The notes beneath the pieces were generated by a model. It made no database searches. It saw only the letters and a list, made by a program, of their open reading frames with translations, and was not told the origin of the DNA. The position numbers and the translations under genes were made by a program. Positions 26,812 through 36,682 of a stretch of DNA of 64,000 nt are shown piece after piece. Source of the stretch: Gemmatimonadaceae bacterium (GTDB taxonomy: Bacteria > Gemmatimonadota > Gemmatimonadetes > Gemmatimonadales > Gemmatimonadaceae); the NCBI GenBank assembly GCA_020846935.1, contig JADLCY010000006.1, positions 1 through 64,000 on the forward strand. The letters run 5' to 3'. Within the stretch, counting starts at the first letter, position 1. Each line of letters opens with the position of its first letter.

Positions 26812-28554
26812 ATGATGTCATGCACGGGAAGGCGCGCATTCGCGCCTGGACTGTTCCTGCCGGCGCTGTCGCTGGCCGTGCTGTCCACTGCCGCTGCGGC
26901 GCAGAGCGCGGCTGACGCTCGGCTCAAGGCGCTGTACACGGAGGAGTGGAACTGGCGCGAACGTGAGCTGAAGGAGACTACCGCGTTCGCCCGTGTGGAT
27001 CCGGCGACGCAGCAGTCCCGGCTGGCCTACTGGACGCGCGTGCTCGCGACGCTCGACAGCATCCCGCTCGCTCAGCTCTCGCCGGAGGAGCGGGTCAACG
27101 CGCAGGTCTTCGGCACCTCGCTTCGTGCCCTGGCCAACGAGGTGCGCTTTCGGACGTACGAGGCGCCGTTCAACAGCGACACGTTCTTCTGGACGGACTT
27201 CACACCGCGACAGGGCCTGGGGACGCGCGAAGCATACCGCAACTACATCGCCCGCCTCCGTGACGTTCCGCGGCATTTCGACGAGCAGGTGGCCAACATG
27301 CGTGCCGGCCTCGCGCGCGGGTTCACCGTGCCGCGTGTGGCGGTGCTGGGCCGCGATCGCACCATCGAGCCGTACGTCGTGGGCGACACGACCAATCCGC
27401 TCTGGATCCCCATGAGGGATATGCCGGCCAACATCGCAGATGCAGACCGGTCGGCGATGCGCGCGGAGGCGCTCACGGTGATCAGGGACGTCGTGGCGCC
27501 TGCCTACGCAAAGCTGCTCGCCTTCATGCGCAACGAATACCTGCCCAGGGCGCGCGTCGATCTCGCGGCGGTCCGGCTTCCTGACGGGCCGGCGTACTAT
27601 CAGGCGATGATCGACAAGTTCACCACGCTCAGGCTCACACCCCAGGAGATTCACGAAATCGGCCTGCGCGAAGTTGCACGCATCCGCTCGGAGATGGACG
27701 AGACGATGCGACGCGCCAACTTCACGGGATCGATGGACGCGTTCATGACGTTCCTCCGAACCGATCCGCAGTTCTACGCAAAGACGCCCCGCGAGCTGTT
27801 GTCGTACTCCGCCTACGTCTCCAAGAAGGCAGACTGGAAGTTGCGCGAGACGATCGGCTTTCTGCCGCGCTATCGTCACGGCATCCGGCCCGTCCCGGAC
27901 GCCATCGCGCCGATCTACACGGGCGGGCGCGGCGGGCTCGAAACGTGCCTCATGAACACGTACGATTTGCCGTCGCGTCCGCTGTACACGCTGGCCGCGC
28001 TGACGCTGCACGAGTGCACGCCCGGTCACTCGTTCCAGGCCGCGCTCGCGCTGGAAGGGCCGGAGCGTCCCGCGTTCCGTCGAGGGACCTCCTTCTCGGG
28101 GTACGGCGAGGGTTGGGGGCTCTACACGGAGTGGCTCGGCACCATCATGGACATCTATGAGACGCCGTACGAGGACTTCGGCCGGTTGACGTACGAGATG
28201 TGGCGGGCCAGCCGCCTGGTGATCGACACTGGCATCCACCAGTTTGGCTGGTCGCGCGAACGGGCGATGGACTACCTTCGGGCGAATGCTGCGCTGTCCG
28301 AACACGAGATCACGACGGAAGTCGAACGCTACATCGCCTGGCCCGGCCAGGCGCTGGCCTACAAGCTCGGAGAGCTGCAGATTCGCCGGCACCGCCGTGA
28401 GGCCGAGGCGGCGCTCGGCGACCGGTTTGACCAGCGCAAGTTTCACGACGCGATTCTTGCCCTGGGCTCCGTGCCGCTTCCTGTCCTCGAGGAACGCATG
28501 AAGCAGTTCATCGCCGACGGTGGCGAGAACCCGCCGACGCGTCCGGCCCGCTGA
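26812..28554 (+). CDS. Exported DUF885 family hydrolase
   Basis: This 580-residue protein has a signal peptide (PGLFLPALSLAVLSTAAAAQ). It carries the DUF885 hallmark HECTPGH (400-406), a gapped zinc-peptidase-like site, followed by SFQAALALE and the downstream YGEGWGLYTEWLG. The long helical N-terminal part is typical. DUF885 proteins are regarded as likely metallopeptidases or carboxypeptidases of the cell envelope, with little biochemistry available. Two adjacent ATGs (26812, 26815) are possible starts. It begins a run of exported peptidase-like genes, and the next gene starts 26 bp after its stop. Confidence 0.88.
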   Translation: MMSCTGRRAFAPGLFLPALSLAVLSTAAAAQSAADARLKALYTEEWNWRERELKETTAFARVDPATQQSRLAYWTRVLATLDSIPLAQLSPEERVNAQVFGTSLRALANEVRFRTYEAPFNSDTFFWTDFTPRQGLGTREAYRNYIARLRDVPRHFDEQVANMRAGLARGFTVPRVAVLGRDRTIEPYVVGDTTNPLWIPMRDMPANIADADRSAMRAEALTVIRDVVAPAYAKLLAFMRNEYLPRARVDLAAVRLPDGPAYYQAMIDKFTTLRLTPQEIHEIGLREVARIRSEMDETMRRANFTGSMDAFMTFLRTDPQFYAKTPRELLSYSAYVSKKADWKLRETIGFLPRYRHGIRPVPDAIAPIYTGGRGGLETCLMNTYDLPSRPLYTLAALTLHECTPGHSFQAALALEGPERPAFRRGTSFSGYGEGWGLYTEWLGTIMDIYETPYEDFGRLTYEMWRASRLVIDTGIHQFGWSRERAMDYLRANAALSEHEITTEVERYIAWPGQALAYKLGELQIRRHRREAEAALGDRFDQRKFHDAILALGSVPLPVLEERMKQFIADGGENPPTRPAR

Positions 28555-28579
28555 CGCTCACTCCACCGGTCCATTGCCG

Positions 28580-29866
28580 ATGCTCTCCCGTCGCCGTTTC
28601 ACCGAACTGTTGACCCTCTCGTCGTCGGTCGCGTTCCTCGCGCGGGACGCGCACGGGCTCGAAACCACGGCGTACTCCACCGATCCGCTGCCGAAAACGC
28701 CGGCCCGACCTGACGAGCGATTCTGGCAACAGGTCCGATCGCGGTACCTGGTGCCCGACGACGTGGCGTTCCTCAACGCCGCCAACCTGTGCCCGATGCC
28801 ATTGCCGGTGCTCGAGGCGCTCGATCGGCAGAACCGCCGGTACGAGGTGGGGCCGTCACCCGATGTTCGTGCTCACCTCATGTCGGAGGGCAGGGAAGCG
28901 GCGCGTACGCTCCTCGCCACGATGCTTGGCGTGGCGCCGGAGACGATCGTGATCACGCGCAACACCAGCGAAGGCAACAACATGGTGTCGAGCGGCGTGC
29001 CACTCGGGCCCGACGACGAGGTGATCGTGTTCTCCGACAATCACCCGAGCAACCTGTTGGCGTGGACGGAAAAGGCCAGGCGGTTCGGCTTCCGTGTGAA
29101 GACGCTCGCGCACGTGGTGCCGCACCCGGGGGCCGAGTACTACGTGGATCTGTTCCGGCAGGCGATCACCCCTCGCACGCGACTCATCGGGTTCACACAC
29201 CTGACCAGCAACTCGGGCGATCTCTTCCCGGCCGCCGAGATCTGCGCCATGGCACGCGCCCGAGGTGTGCTCACCCTGCTCGATGCGGCGCAGACGTTTG
29301 GTGGGCTGGACATCGATCTGTCGCGCATTCAACCCGACTTCTTCACGGGTTCGGCACACAAGTGGCCGTGTGGACCCAAGGAGTGCGGCGTCCTGTACGT
29401 GCGCCCGGACGCGCAGGATCGCATCTGGCCGAGCGTCGTTGGCGTGTACGCGGGCGCGGTCGGCGTGTCTCGCAAGCTGGAGGGCATGGGACAGCGCGAC
29501 GACGTCCGGCTGGTGGCGCTGGCCGAAGCGTTGCGGTTCCGCGAGGCGATCGGCCGGTCGGTCATCGAGGCGCGCATCCGCGAGTTGGCCCAGGCGCTCA
29601 TGGAAGGCCTGTCCGGGCTCCCGGGCGTGGCACTCTACACGCATCGGTCCCCCGATCGCTCGGCGTCCCTCGTGGTGGTGCGGCCGGGTGCACTCGATCC
29701 GCGCAAGCTCGGCGCGGCCCTGATGGAGAAGGAGCGCATCGTGTGCACCGTCCGCGGAGGTCAGGATCGCCCCGGACTGCGCTTCTCGCCACACCTGTAC
29801 AACACGATGGCCGACGTCGATCGCACGGTGGCGACGGTGCGTCGGTATCTGTCGACGGGGGTTTAG
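28580..29866 (+). CDS. Class V aminotransferase-fold PLP enzyme with Tat signal
   Basis: This 428-residue enzyme belongs to the cysteine desulfurase/isopenicillin N epimerase-like fold type I group. The core shows TRNTSEGNN, DEVIVFSDNHPSN, LLDAAQTFGG and the cofactor lysine in TGSAHKWPCGPKECGVLYV. It begins with MLSRRRFTELLTLSSSVAFL, a twin-arginine signal followed by a hydrophobic segment, which predicts folding with PLP in the cytoplasm before export. Exported enzymes of this class are few. The ATG at 28580 is 26 bp after the DUF885 gene, suggesting an operon. The substrate is unknown; the setting suggests modified amino acids or peptides. Confidence 0.87.
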   Translation: MLSRRRFTELLTLSSSVAFLARDAHGLETTAYSTDPLPKTPARPDERFWQQVRSRYLVPDDVAFLNAANLCPMPLPVLEALDRQNRRYEVGPSPDVRAHLMSEGREAARTLLATMLGVAPETIVITRNTSEGNNMVSSGVPLGPDDEVIVFSDNHPSNLLAWTEKARRFGFRVKTLAHVVPHPGAEYYVDLFRQAITPRTRLIGFTHLTSNSGDLFPAAEICAMARARGVLTLLDAAQTFGGLDIDLSRIQPDFFTGSAHKWPCGPKECGVLYVRPDAQDRIWPSVVGVYAGAVGVSRKLEGMGQRDDVRLVALAEALRFREAIGRSVIEARIRELAQALMEGLSGLPGVALYTHRSPDRSASLVVVRPGALDPRKLGAALMEKERIVCTVRGGQDRPGLRFSPHLYNTMADVDRTVATVRRYLSTGV

Positions 29867-30020
29867 TCTGACGCTCCCGGGCCGCACCGCCTCGTCCCGG
29901 AGCGCGGGCGCGCATCTCGTGGCGGTTGGTGGGACGGCGCGGCCGACGCGCGCCTGTCGTGCATGGACGTCGGGCAGCTCACGCGCGAAGTTCCGTTTCT
30001 CTTTCTCCATCAATCCTCCG

Positions 30021-31601
30021 ATGCGTTTCCTTCGATGCGCGGCCGTCGCCGCGCTTGCTCTCCTCCCGGTGACGGCGTCGTCCCAGGGGTTCCGCTCCAA
30101 CGACTCGACCATCCGCCGCATGTGGCAGGTGGGGATCGAACAGTCGCAGGCCGAGCGACTGGCGCAGGTGTTGATCGACTCGATCGGCCCGCGCCTCTCG
30201 GGTTCGCCGGGCTTCAGCAACGCCGTGGGGTGGCTCGAGCGCACCTACCAGGCGTTAGGAATCCCGGTGCGCCGTGAGCAGTATGGCACCTGGCGTGGAT
30301 GGCAGCAGGGCACCGTACACATGCAGCTGATCGCGCCGCGCGTGCAGAACCTCGAGGTCGAGCTGCTGGCGTGGAGTCCGGGCACACCGTCCGGCCGCGC
30401 CGTCGAGGGCGATGTCGTCGTGATCCCCGACCTTGCCGATGCCGCGGCGGCCACGGCCTGGCTCCAGACGATCCGCGGCAAGTTCGTGCTGATCTCGGCG
30501 CCGGAACCAATGTGCCGCGCGCCCCAGGAACTCGAGCGGTACGCCCGGGCCTCCACGATCGAGAAGCTGAACGCGCAGCGTGCGGACCTGCGACGGACCG
30601 CCGGCGTGCGGCTGAACGCCCTCGCCTCCGCGACCGTGCCTCCCGATCAGCGCCAGCGCAGCATCTACCAGCGGCTGGACTCAGCGGGCGTGATCGGTGT
30701 GGGGACACTGCTGTGGTCGAACGGCTGGGGCGTGAACAAGATCTTCGGCGCGACCAACGATCGGGCGCCGTCGGTCGATCTCTCCTGCGAAGACTACGGG
30801 CTGCTGTATCGGCTGGCGTCGAACCGCCAGGGGCCCCGCGTCCGGTTCACGGCGGAGTCGCAGGCCACGGCGGCGGAAGTGCCGATGTTCAACGTCGTGG
30901 CCGAACTCAAGGGCTCGGAGCTACCTAACGAATACGTGCTGCTCTCCGCGCACCTCGACAGCTGGCACGGCGCCACGGGCGCCACGGACAACGGGACGGG
31001 CACGCTCACCATGCTCGAGGCGATGCGCATCCTCAAGGAGACGTATCCCAACCCCCGCCGCACGATTCTGGCCGGCCACTGGGGCGGCGAGGAGCAGGGG
31101 ACCATCGGCTCGCGCGCGTTTGCGGAAGACCACAAGGAGGTCGTCGACGGGCTTCAGGTCGTGTTCAACCAGGACAACGGCACGTGGCGCGTCGAAACCC
31201 TCGAGGGGCAAGGGTTCCTCAAGGCCAGCGCCAACCTCGCGAAGTGGGTGGCGCAGCTCCCCGGGGAGATGACCGACAGCGTCAGGCTCCAGGTGCCGGG
31301 TCCGCAGGCCAACTCCGGCAGCGACCACACGTCATTCCTCTGCCGCGGTGCGCCGGCGTTCCGTCTGCAGTCGCCGTACGCCGAGTATCGCCAGTACACC
31401 TGGCACACCAACCGGGACACGTACGACAAGATCGTGTTCGACGACCTGCGGCAGAATGCGACGATGGCGGCGATGCTGGCATACGCGGCCTCAGAGGATC
31501 GTGAGCGGACGTCGCGTGACCAGGCGAGACTGTCGCTGCCGAACGGCAGCGCACGCGCGTGGCCGCGTTGCGGTACGGCGCCGCGAGCGTTCCAGCGTTA
31601 G
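30021..31601 (+). CDS. Exported M28-family zinc aminopeptidase
   Basis: This 526-residue exopeptidase has a signal peptide (MRFLRCAAVAALALLPVTAS) and a PA-like insert (about 110-280), followed by the M28 core. Zinc ligands and catalytic residues are visible: SAHLDSWHGATGATDNGTG (His, Asp), WGGEEQGTIG (Glu pair), FNQDNGT (Asp) and YTWHTNRDTYD (His). It should remove N-terminal residues from peptides in the periplasm or outside. The ATG at 30021 opens the signal sequence; the open frame upstream is unconserved. The stop codon TAG is part of a CGTTAGGC motif. Confidence 0.9.
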   Translation: MRFLRCAAVAALALLPVTASSQGFRSNDSTIRRMWQVGIEQSQAERLAQVLIDSIGPRLSGSPGFSNAVGWLERTYQALGIPVRREQYGTWRGWQQGTVHMQLIAPRVQNLEVELLAWSPGTPSGRAVEGDVVVIPDLADAAAATAWLQTIRGKFVLISAPEPMCRAPQELERYARASTIEKLNAQRADLRRTAGVRLNALASATVPPDQRQRSIYQRLDSAGVIGVGTLLWSNGWGVNKIFGATNDRAPSVDLSCEDYGLLYRLASNRQGPRVRFTAESQATAAEVPMFNVVAELKGSELPNEYVLLSAHLDSWHGATGATDNGTGTLTMLEAMRILKETYPNPRRTILAGHWGGEEQGTIGSRAFAEDHKEVVDGLQVVFNQDNGTWRVETLEGQGFLKASANLAKWVAQLPGEMTDSVRLQVPGPQANSGSDHTSFLCRGAPAFRLQSPYAEYRQYTWHTNRDTYDKIVFDDLRQNATMAAMLAYAASEDRERTSRDQARLSLPNGSARAWPRCGTAPRAFQR

Positions 31602-31758
31602 GCGGCGCCAGCGGCTCGCAACGTCAGGCCCCTGGCCAGGTTCCGGCTGTGCGGATCAACAACGCGCGGGCATGGCCGGCGTCGGCAGGTGACGTCTTGG
31701 CGTGCGTTCCCGCTCGGTATCGTGCAGGGACGGCGCCCGGCGGGTCCGGCAGGGTCCG

Positions 31759-31776
31759 GCGCGGCGCGTGCCGCGC
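31759..31776. terminator. Hairpin between convergent genes
   Basis: GCGCGGC (31759-31765) and GCCGCGC (31770-31776) form a perfect 7-bp stem with loop GCGT. It lies between the convergent M28 and YdiJ-like genes. There is no T-tract, so a terminator role is tentative. Confidence 0.35.
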
Positions 31777-31791
31777 GGATACGGGGAGGCG

Positions 31792-34716
31792 CTAGGGTAC
31801 CACCGTCTGCCGTGGGCGTACCGCCGCGCGCAGAATCTCCACCGGATGCAGCGCACGCCGTGAGGTGCCGTCGAGGATCTGATGGCGGCACGATACACCG
31901 GTCGCCGCGACGAGGGCGTCCGGTGGCGCCGCGCGCACCGCGGGAAACAGCCTCATGTCGCCGATCGCCAGCGACAGATCGTAGTGCGACGCCTCAAAGC
32001 CGAACGCGCCAGCCATGCCGCAGCAGCCCGCATCGAGTACCTGCACCGTCGCACCAGGGATCCGCTGCAGGATGCCGATGCTGCCAGCCGTGGCCAGGGC
32101 GGCCTTCTGGTGGCAATGCCCGTGAAAGAGGATGGTGCGGTTCGCCACCGGCGCCCCAGGGTCGAGCACCAGCGTGCCGTCGTCGATGGCCGCGAGGAGC
32201 AAGTCGTCGACGAGCCGTGCCTGACGAGCGATCGCGAGGGCTGCCTCGCCACGGTGCGCGAGGTGGGGAAGCTCGTCGGTCATCGTGAAGACGCACGACG
32301 GCTCACAGCCCACGATCGGCACCCCCGCCGCCGCGGAGGGCCCGAGCGTCGCGATCAGGTACTCGTGCTCCGCGCGCGCTTCGGACAGGAGACCGCTCGA
32401 AATCAGCGAACGCCCGCAACACACCTCGTCGGCAAGCTGTACCTCCCAGCCGGCGAGTTCGAGCAGCTCGATCGCTGCGCGCCCGATCGCGGGCTCGGTG
32501 TACGACGTGAACGAGTCGGCGAGAAACACCACGGCGCCGCGCACGGGCGGGCGTGACGGCTTGCGGCGCTGCCTGAACCAGCGCGGAACGGTCTCGCGCT
32601 CGAAGACGGGCAGGGAACGTCGACGGTCGATGCCGATGAGGCGTTCTGTGATCGCGCGAACGGGCGCTGCGCGCGCGAGCCAGTTGGAGACGGGCGCCGT
32701 CGCGGCGCCGAGCCGATTGAGCGTGCGCACGTGGCCAAACAGGTGCGTGCGGAGCGGTGTGCCGTGCGTCTTGTGGTAGTGTGAGAGGAACTCGGCCTTG
32801 AGGGTCGCCATGTCGACCGACAGCGGGCACTCCGTGCGGCACGCCTTGCACGCGAGACACAGGTCGAGCACGTCGTGCAGGCCGGCATCACCGAGCGCGG
32901 CGGCGGGATCGACCGCGGAGAGCGCGTGAACGAGCGCGTTGGCGCGGCCCCGGGTCGAATGGCGCTCGTCACGCGTCGCCATGAACGATGGGCACATGGT
33001 GCGCCCCGCCTGGTCGGACTTGCGGCACGCACCGATGCGCGCGCATCGGTTGGCGGCGGCCCGCATCCCGCCCTCGCCATCAAACGGGAACTGCGTGGCC
33101 AGCGGCAGTGCCCGCGGCAACGCCGGCTCGCGCAGGTGCTCGGTCATCGCGGGGGCGTCGACCTTCTTGCCCGGGTTGAAGCGCCCGGCCGGATCGAAGA
33201 TCCGCTTCACCTCCCGCATCGCCCCGTACAACTCGTCGCCAAAGATGCGCCGGTTGAACTCGCTCCTGACCAGACCATCGCCGTGTTCACTGCTGTTCAT
33301 GCCGCCGTACGACGTGACCAGGTCGCACACTTCGTCGGCGACCGCGCGCAGGGTGTCGACGGCTCCAGGCCGCGTGAGGTCCATGAACGGACGGATGTGC
33401 AGGCACCCTGCCGACGCATGCCCATAGAAGCCGGCGCGAAGACCGTGGCGCGAGAGCAGCTCGGCGAACCGTCGCGTGTACTCGGCGAGGTGAACCGGAT
33501 CGACCGCGGTGTCTTCGACGAACGCCAGTGAACGTTCGCCGTGTTCGCCGGCCGCGCTCAGGAGGCCTAACCCCGCCTTGCGCAGTTCGCGAAACCGGGC
33601 GAGTTCTCCCGATGACTCCGCGCGCAGGACGGCGTACCCGTGCCCGTGTGCGCGCCACTGCGCCTCCACGCGGCGCGCGGCGCTGACGGCGGCGTCGCGC
33701 GTGTCACCGTAGAACTCGAGCCAGAGCAGGGCGCCCGGATCCCCGTCCAGAACCGTGACGAGCCCGCGATGCAGCGGAGATCGGCGGGCGAGGTCGAGGA
33801 TGAAGCGATCGACCAGTTCGATGGCCGCCGCGTCGCCGGCGCGCGCGTCATCGACAGCGGCGATGGCACGCTCCACGTCCGTGAAGTGGCCGGCGATGCC
33901 CACCACGAAGCGCGGCTGCGGCACGAGCCGCACCGTGGCTTCGACGACAAACGCGAGCGTGCCTTCCGAGCCGGCGACGAGGTGCGCCAGGTTGAACGGC
34001 CCACGCTCCGGCAGCATGCGTTCGAGGCGATAGCCACCGGACTTGCGCCAGAACGGAGGAAAATCGCGGCGGATGCTCACCTCGTGCTGCCTGACGAGTC
34101 GGTCGACCTCTCGATGGAGACGTGCGTCCATGGAATCGCCGCGCTGACGTTGCGCCAGCGCATCGGCATCGAGGGCCTCCAGGCGCGTGCGACTGCCGTC
34201 GGCGAGCACGACGTCGAGCCCGATGACGTGATCGATCGTCATGCCGTAGCGCGCCGAGCGCGCACCGCACGAGTTGTTGCCGATCATGCCACCGAGCGTG
34301 GCGCGGTTCGAGGTCGACGTGTCGGGCGCGAACAGCAGGCCATGCCGCGCGGCGGCGCGATTGAGATCGTCCTGCACGAGCCCCGGCTGCACGCGCGCCG
34401 TCTGCGTGGTCGGGTCGAGCTCGAGCAGCGCGTGCATGTGGCGCGAGGTGTCGAGCACGATGGCGTGCGCCACGGTCTGGCCCGCGAGGCTCGTCCCCGC
34501 GCCGCGCGGGAGGATCGGCACGCCGTGGTCGTTCGCCACCTGCACGGCGGCGACGACGTCGTCGGCATCGCGCGGCCAGGCGACGCCGATCGGCTCGATC
34601 GCGTAGATGCTGGCGTCGGTGGCGTAGACGTGCCGCGACCACTCGTCAAAGCGGACCTCGCCGCGCATCGCGCGGCGCAGCGCGGCTTCGAGACCCGAGG
34701 TCACTCGCCCTGCCAC
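31792..34716 (-). CDS. YdiJ-like FAD/Fe-S D-2-hydroxyacid dehydrogenase
   Basis: This 974-residue fusion oxidises a D-2-hydroxyacid to the 2-oxoacid and passes electrons to the respiratory chain. The N-terminal FAD domain has GVPILPRGAGTSLAGQ and GGMIGNNSCGARS, and an FAD-oxidase C domain follows. Two Fe-S binding segments come next: CARIGACRKSDQAGRTMCPS and LCLACKACRTECPLSVDMA. The C-terminal cysteine-rich part has ADEVCCGRSLIS, VGCEPSCVF, GHCHQKA and DAGCCGMAGAFGFE, as in GlpC/GlcF. This layout matches E. coli YdiJ, a D-2-hydroxyglutarate dehydrogenase. The GTG start overlaps the upstream hydratase gene by 16 bp. Confidence 0.9.
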   Translation of the reverse strand: MAGRVTSGLEAALRRAMRGEVRFDEWSRHVYATDASIYAIEPIGVAWPRDADDVVAAVQVANDHGVPILPRGAGTSLAGQTVAHAIVLDTSRHMHALLELDPTTQTARVQPGLVQDDLNRAAARHGLLFAPDTSTSNRATLGGMIGNNSCGARSARYGMTIDHVIGLDVVLADGSRTRLEALDADALAQRQRGDSMDARLHREVDRLVRQHEVSIRRDFPPFWRKSGGYRLERMLPERGPFNLAHLVAGSEGTLAFVVEATVRLVPQPRFVVGIAGHFTDVERAIAAVDDARAGDAAAIELVDRFILDLARRSPLHRGLVTVLDGDPGALLWLEFYGDTRDAAVSAARRVEAQWRAHGHGYAVLRAESSGELARFRELRKAGLGLLSAAGEHGERSLAFVEDTAVDPVHLAEYTRRFAELLSRHGLRAGFYGHASAGCLHIRPFMDLTRPGAVDTLRAVADEVCDLVTSYGGMNSSEHGDGLVRSEFNRRIFGDELYGAMREVKRIFDPAGRFNPGKKVDAPAMTEHLREPALPRALPLATQFPFDGEGGMRAAANRCARIGACRKSDQAGRTMCPSFMATRDERHSTRGRANALVHALSAVDPAAALGDAGLHDVLDLCLACKACRTECPLSVDMATLKAEFLSHYHKTHGTPLRTHLFGHVRTLNRLGAATAPVSNWLARAAPVRAITERLIGIDRRRSLPVFERETVPRWFRQRRKPSRPPVRGAVVFLADSFTSYTEPAIGRAAIELLELAGWEVQLADEVCCGRSLISSGLLSEARAEHEYLIATLGPSAAAGVPIVGCEPSCVFTMTDELPHLAHRGEAALAIARQARLVDDLLLAAIDDGTLVLDPGAPVANRTILFHGHCHQKAALATAGSIGILQRIPGATVQVLDAGCCGMAGAFGFEASHYDLSLAIGDMRLFPAVRAAPPDALVAATGVSCRHQILDGTSRRALHPVEILRAAVRPRQTVVP

Positions 34717-35477
34717 ATCGGAGGACGCTTCTCGACGAACGCCTTCACCCCTTCGCGGAAGTCGCGGCTCGCGTAGGCGCGCCGCACCAGGTCGTCGCCC
34801 TTGGGGGTCATCGTGGCGATGATGCGCGTGAGGGCGGTACGCGTGACCTGCAGCGTGATGGGGGCGTGTTCGGCGAGTCGCGCGCAGAGCCTCGCAAGGC
34901 TCGAGTCAAAGGCGCGCGGGTCAACGGGCGGGAGGATGAAGCCGCTCGCGTGGGCCTCGGCCGCGGTGAGGAACTCCGCGGTGAACAGCAGGTGGCGGGT
35001 GCGGCCGGCGCCGAGGTGTGCCACGAGCCGCGCCAGGTTCGACATCGAGAGGCAGTTGCCCACGGTGCGGGCAATCGGCACGCCGAACTGCGCGTCCGGC
35101 GTGCACAGCCTCAGGTCGCACGCGGTGGCAAGGGCAAAGCCGCCACCGACCGCGTAGCCCTGGATCGCCGCGACGGTCGCGAGCCTGAGGTCGTCGATGC
35201 GCGCGATGGTGGCATCGAGGCGCTTCTCGTAGGCCACGCCGTCCTTGCCCGTCCGGAAGGTGGCAAACTGCGAAATGTCGGTCCCGGCAACGAAGTGGCT
35301 GCCCGTGCCCCGCAACACAAGGACACGGAGCGAGTCGTCCTCCGCGATGCGGTCGAGGGCGGCGTCGAGCGCATCGTACATCGCCCAGGTCATCGCGTTG
35401 CGTGCGGTGGGCCGGTCGAAACGAATCGTGGCAACCGGACCGCGGGTGGTGACGTGGACCCTGCCTTCAGGTGTCAT
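34701..35477 (-). CDS. Enoyl-CoA hydratase/isomerase family protein
   Basis: This 258-residue crotonase-fold enzyme acts on an acyl-CoA. The first oxyanion loop is seen in SHFVAGTDISQF and the second in IQGYAVGGGFALATACDLRL. Position-specific catalytic residues of classical hydratases (paired Glu) are not obvious: the region after GVPIARTVGN has no clear Glu. It may therefore be an isomerase or another crotonase-fold activity. Its start overlaps the CoA-transferase stop (ATGA, 35474-35477), and its end overlaps the dehydrogenase gene, so the three are coupled. Confidence 0.88.
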   Translation of the reverse strand: MTPEGRVHVTTRGPVATIRFDRPTARNAMTWAMYDALDAALDRIAEDDSLRVLVLRGTGSHFVAGTDISQFATFRTGKDGVAYEKRLDATIARIDDLRLATVAAIQGYAVGGGFALATACDLRLCTPDAQFGVPIARTVGNCLSMSNLARLVAHLGAGRTRHLLFTAEFLTAAEAHASGFILPPVDPRAFDSSLARLCARLAEHAPITLQVTRTALTRIIATMTPKGDDLVRRAYASRDFREGVKAFVEKRPPMWQGE

Positions 35478-36682
35478 GTGTCCTCCGGGGAGGCTGCGCC
35501 TGTGCCGCGGTCGCCAGGTCCTGACGGTTCACGCCCGAGCTCGCGGCGAACCTCGTGGCCGTGTTCGCCCAGGGCCGGTGGAGGGCGACGAACGCGCGGC
35601 GGCGTGTCGCTGAACTTCACGGGAAAGCCGAGCGTACGCACGGAACCGATACCGGGATGCTGGACGGTCTCGACCATGCGCCGGGCATGCGTGTGGGGAT
35701 CTTCGAGCGTCTGCGCCAGGTCGTGGATCGGGCCGGCGGGCACACCGGTGGCGAGGAATGCGTCAACCCACGCGGCCGTGGTGTCGCGCGCGAGCGCCGC
35801 CTCGATCTCCGTGACCAGCGCGACCCGATGCGCCATGCGGGCCGGATTGTCGCGAAACCGCGGGTCGTCGACGAGATCGGCGCGGTCGATCACGGTGCAT
35901 AACGAGCTCCACTGCGACTGCGTCAGGGCGGCCAGCGTGATGAAGCCGTCGCGCGTCCGGAACGCCTGATACGGAGCGCTCAGGCGGTGCGCGGATCCCA
36001 TCGGGCCGGGCGCGGTGCCTGTCGCCCACAGCTCCGTCGACTCCCAGACCGTGAGCGCGAGGGCGGCGTCGTAGAGTGACGTTTCCACGTGTTGCCCGCG
36101 CTGCGTCGTGTGACGCGCGTGCAAGGCGGCGAGGATGCCCGTGACCGCCAGCAGACCCGCGGACAGGTCGGCGATCGGAACGCCGCACTTCACGGGCGCG
36201 CTGCCCGGTTCCCCGGTGACGCTCATGACGCCCGTCATGCCCTGCGCAATCAGATCAAAGCCAGGACGATCCGCGTAGGGACCGGTCTGCCCAAAGCCGG
36301 ATATGCTGCAATAGATCAGTCGCGGATTCACGGCCGACGTCGCCTCATGGTCTACACCGAGCCGCTTCGTCACGCCGGGGCGAAAGCTCTCGACGAGCAC
36401 ATCGGCCGTGCGCACGAGGCTCATGAACGTGGCGTGATCGGCCGGCGCCTTGAGGTCGAGGGCGATGCTGCGCTTGTTCCGATTCAGGGCGAGGAACGGC
36501 GCGTTGTCGCCCGCCGCCGTCCGCATCGATGCGCCGCCCATCGATCGTGCGAGGTCGCCGGTGCCCGGTGGCTCGACCTTGATCACGTCCGCCCCGAGGT
36601 CACCGAGCTGCATCGTACAGAACGGGCCGGCCATGACCTGCGTGAGGTCCACGACACGAACCCCGTCGAGGGGTGAGGGCAT
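35474..36682 (-). CDS. CaiB/BaiF (type III) CoA-transferase
   Basis: This 402-residue enzyme moves CoA between acids. Conserved segments are LDGVRVVDLTQVMAGPFC, LGDLGADVIKVEPPGTGD, NRNKRSIALDLK, and the catalytic Asp region GFDLIAQGMTGVMSVTGEP, with DLSAGLLA further on. It is the first gene of the minus-strand operon with the hydratase and FAD/Fe-S dehydrogenase genes. Together they could activate a hydroxyacid to its CoA ester and process it, or recycle the 2-oxoacid. Which direction the pathway runs is not evident. Confidence 0.92.
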   Translation of the reverse strand: MPSPLDGVRVVDLTQVMAGPFCTMQLGDLGADVIKVEPPGTGDLARSMGGASMRTAAGDNAPFLALNRNKRSIALDLKAPADHATFMSLVRTADVLVESFRPGVTKRLGVDHEATSAVNPRLIYCSISGFGQTGPYADRPGFDLIAQGMTGVMSVTGEPGSAPVKCGVPIADLSAGLLAVTGILAALHARHTTQRGQHVETSLYDAALALTVWESTELWATGTAPGPMGSAHRLSAPYQAFRTRDGFITLAALTQSQWSSLCTVIDRADLVDDPRFRDNPARMAHRVALVTEIEAALARDTTAAWVDAFLATGVPAGPIHDLAQTLEDPHTHARRMVETVQHPGIGSVRTLGFPVKFSDTPPRVRRPPPALGEHGHEVRRELGREPSGPGDRGTGAASPEDT

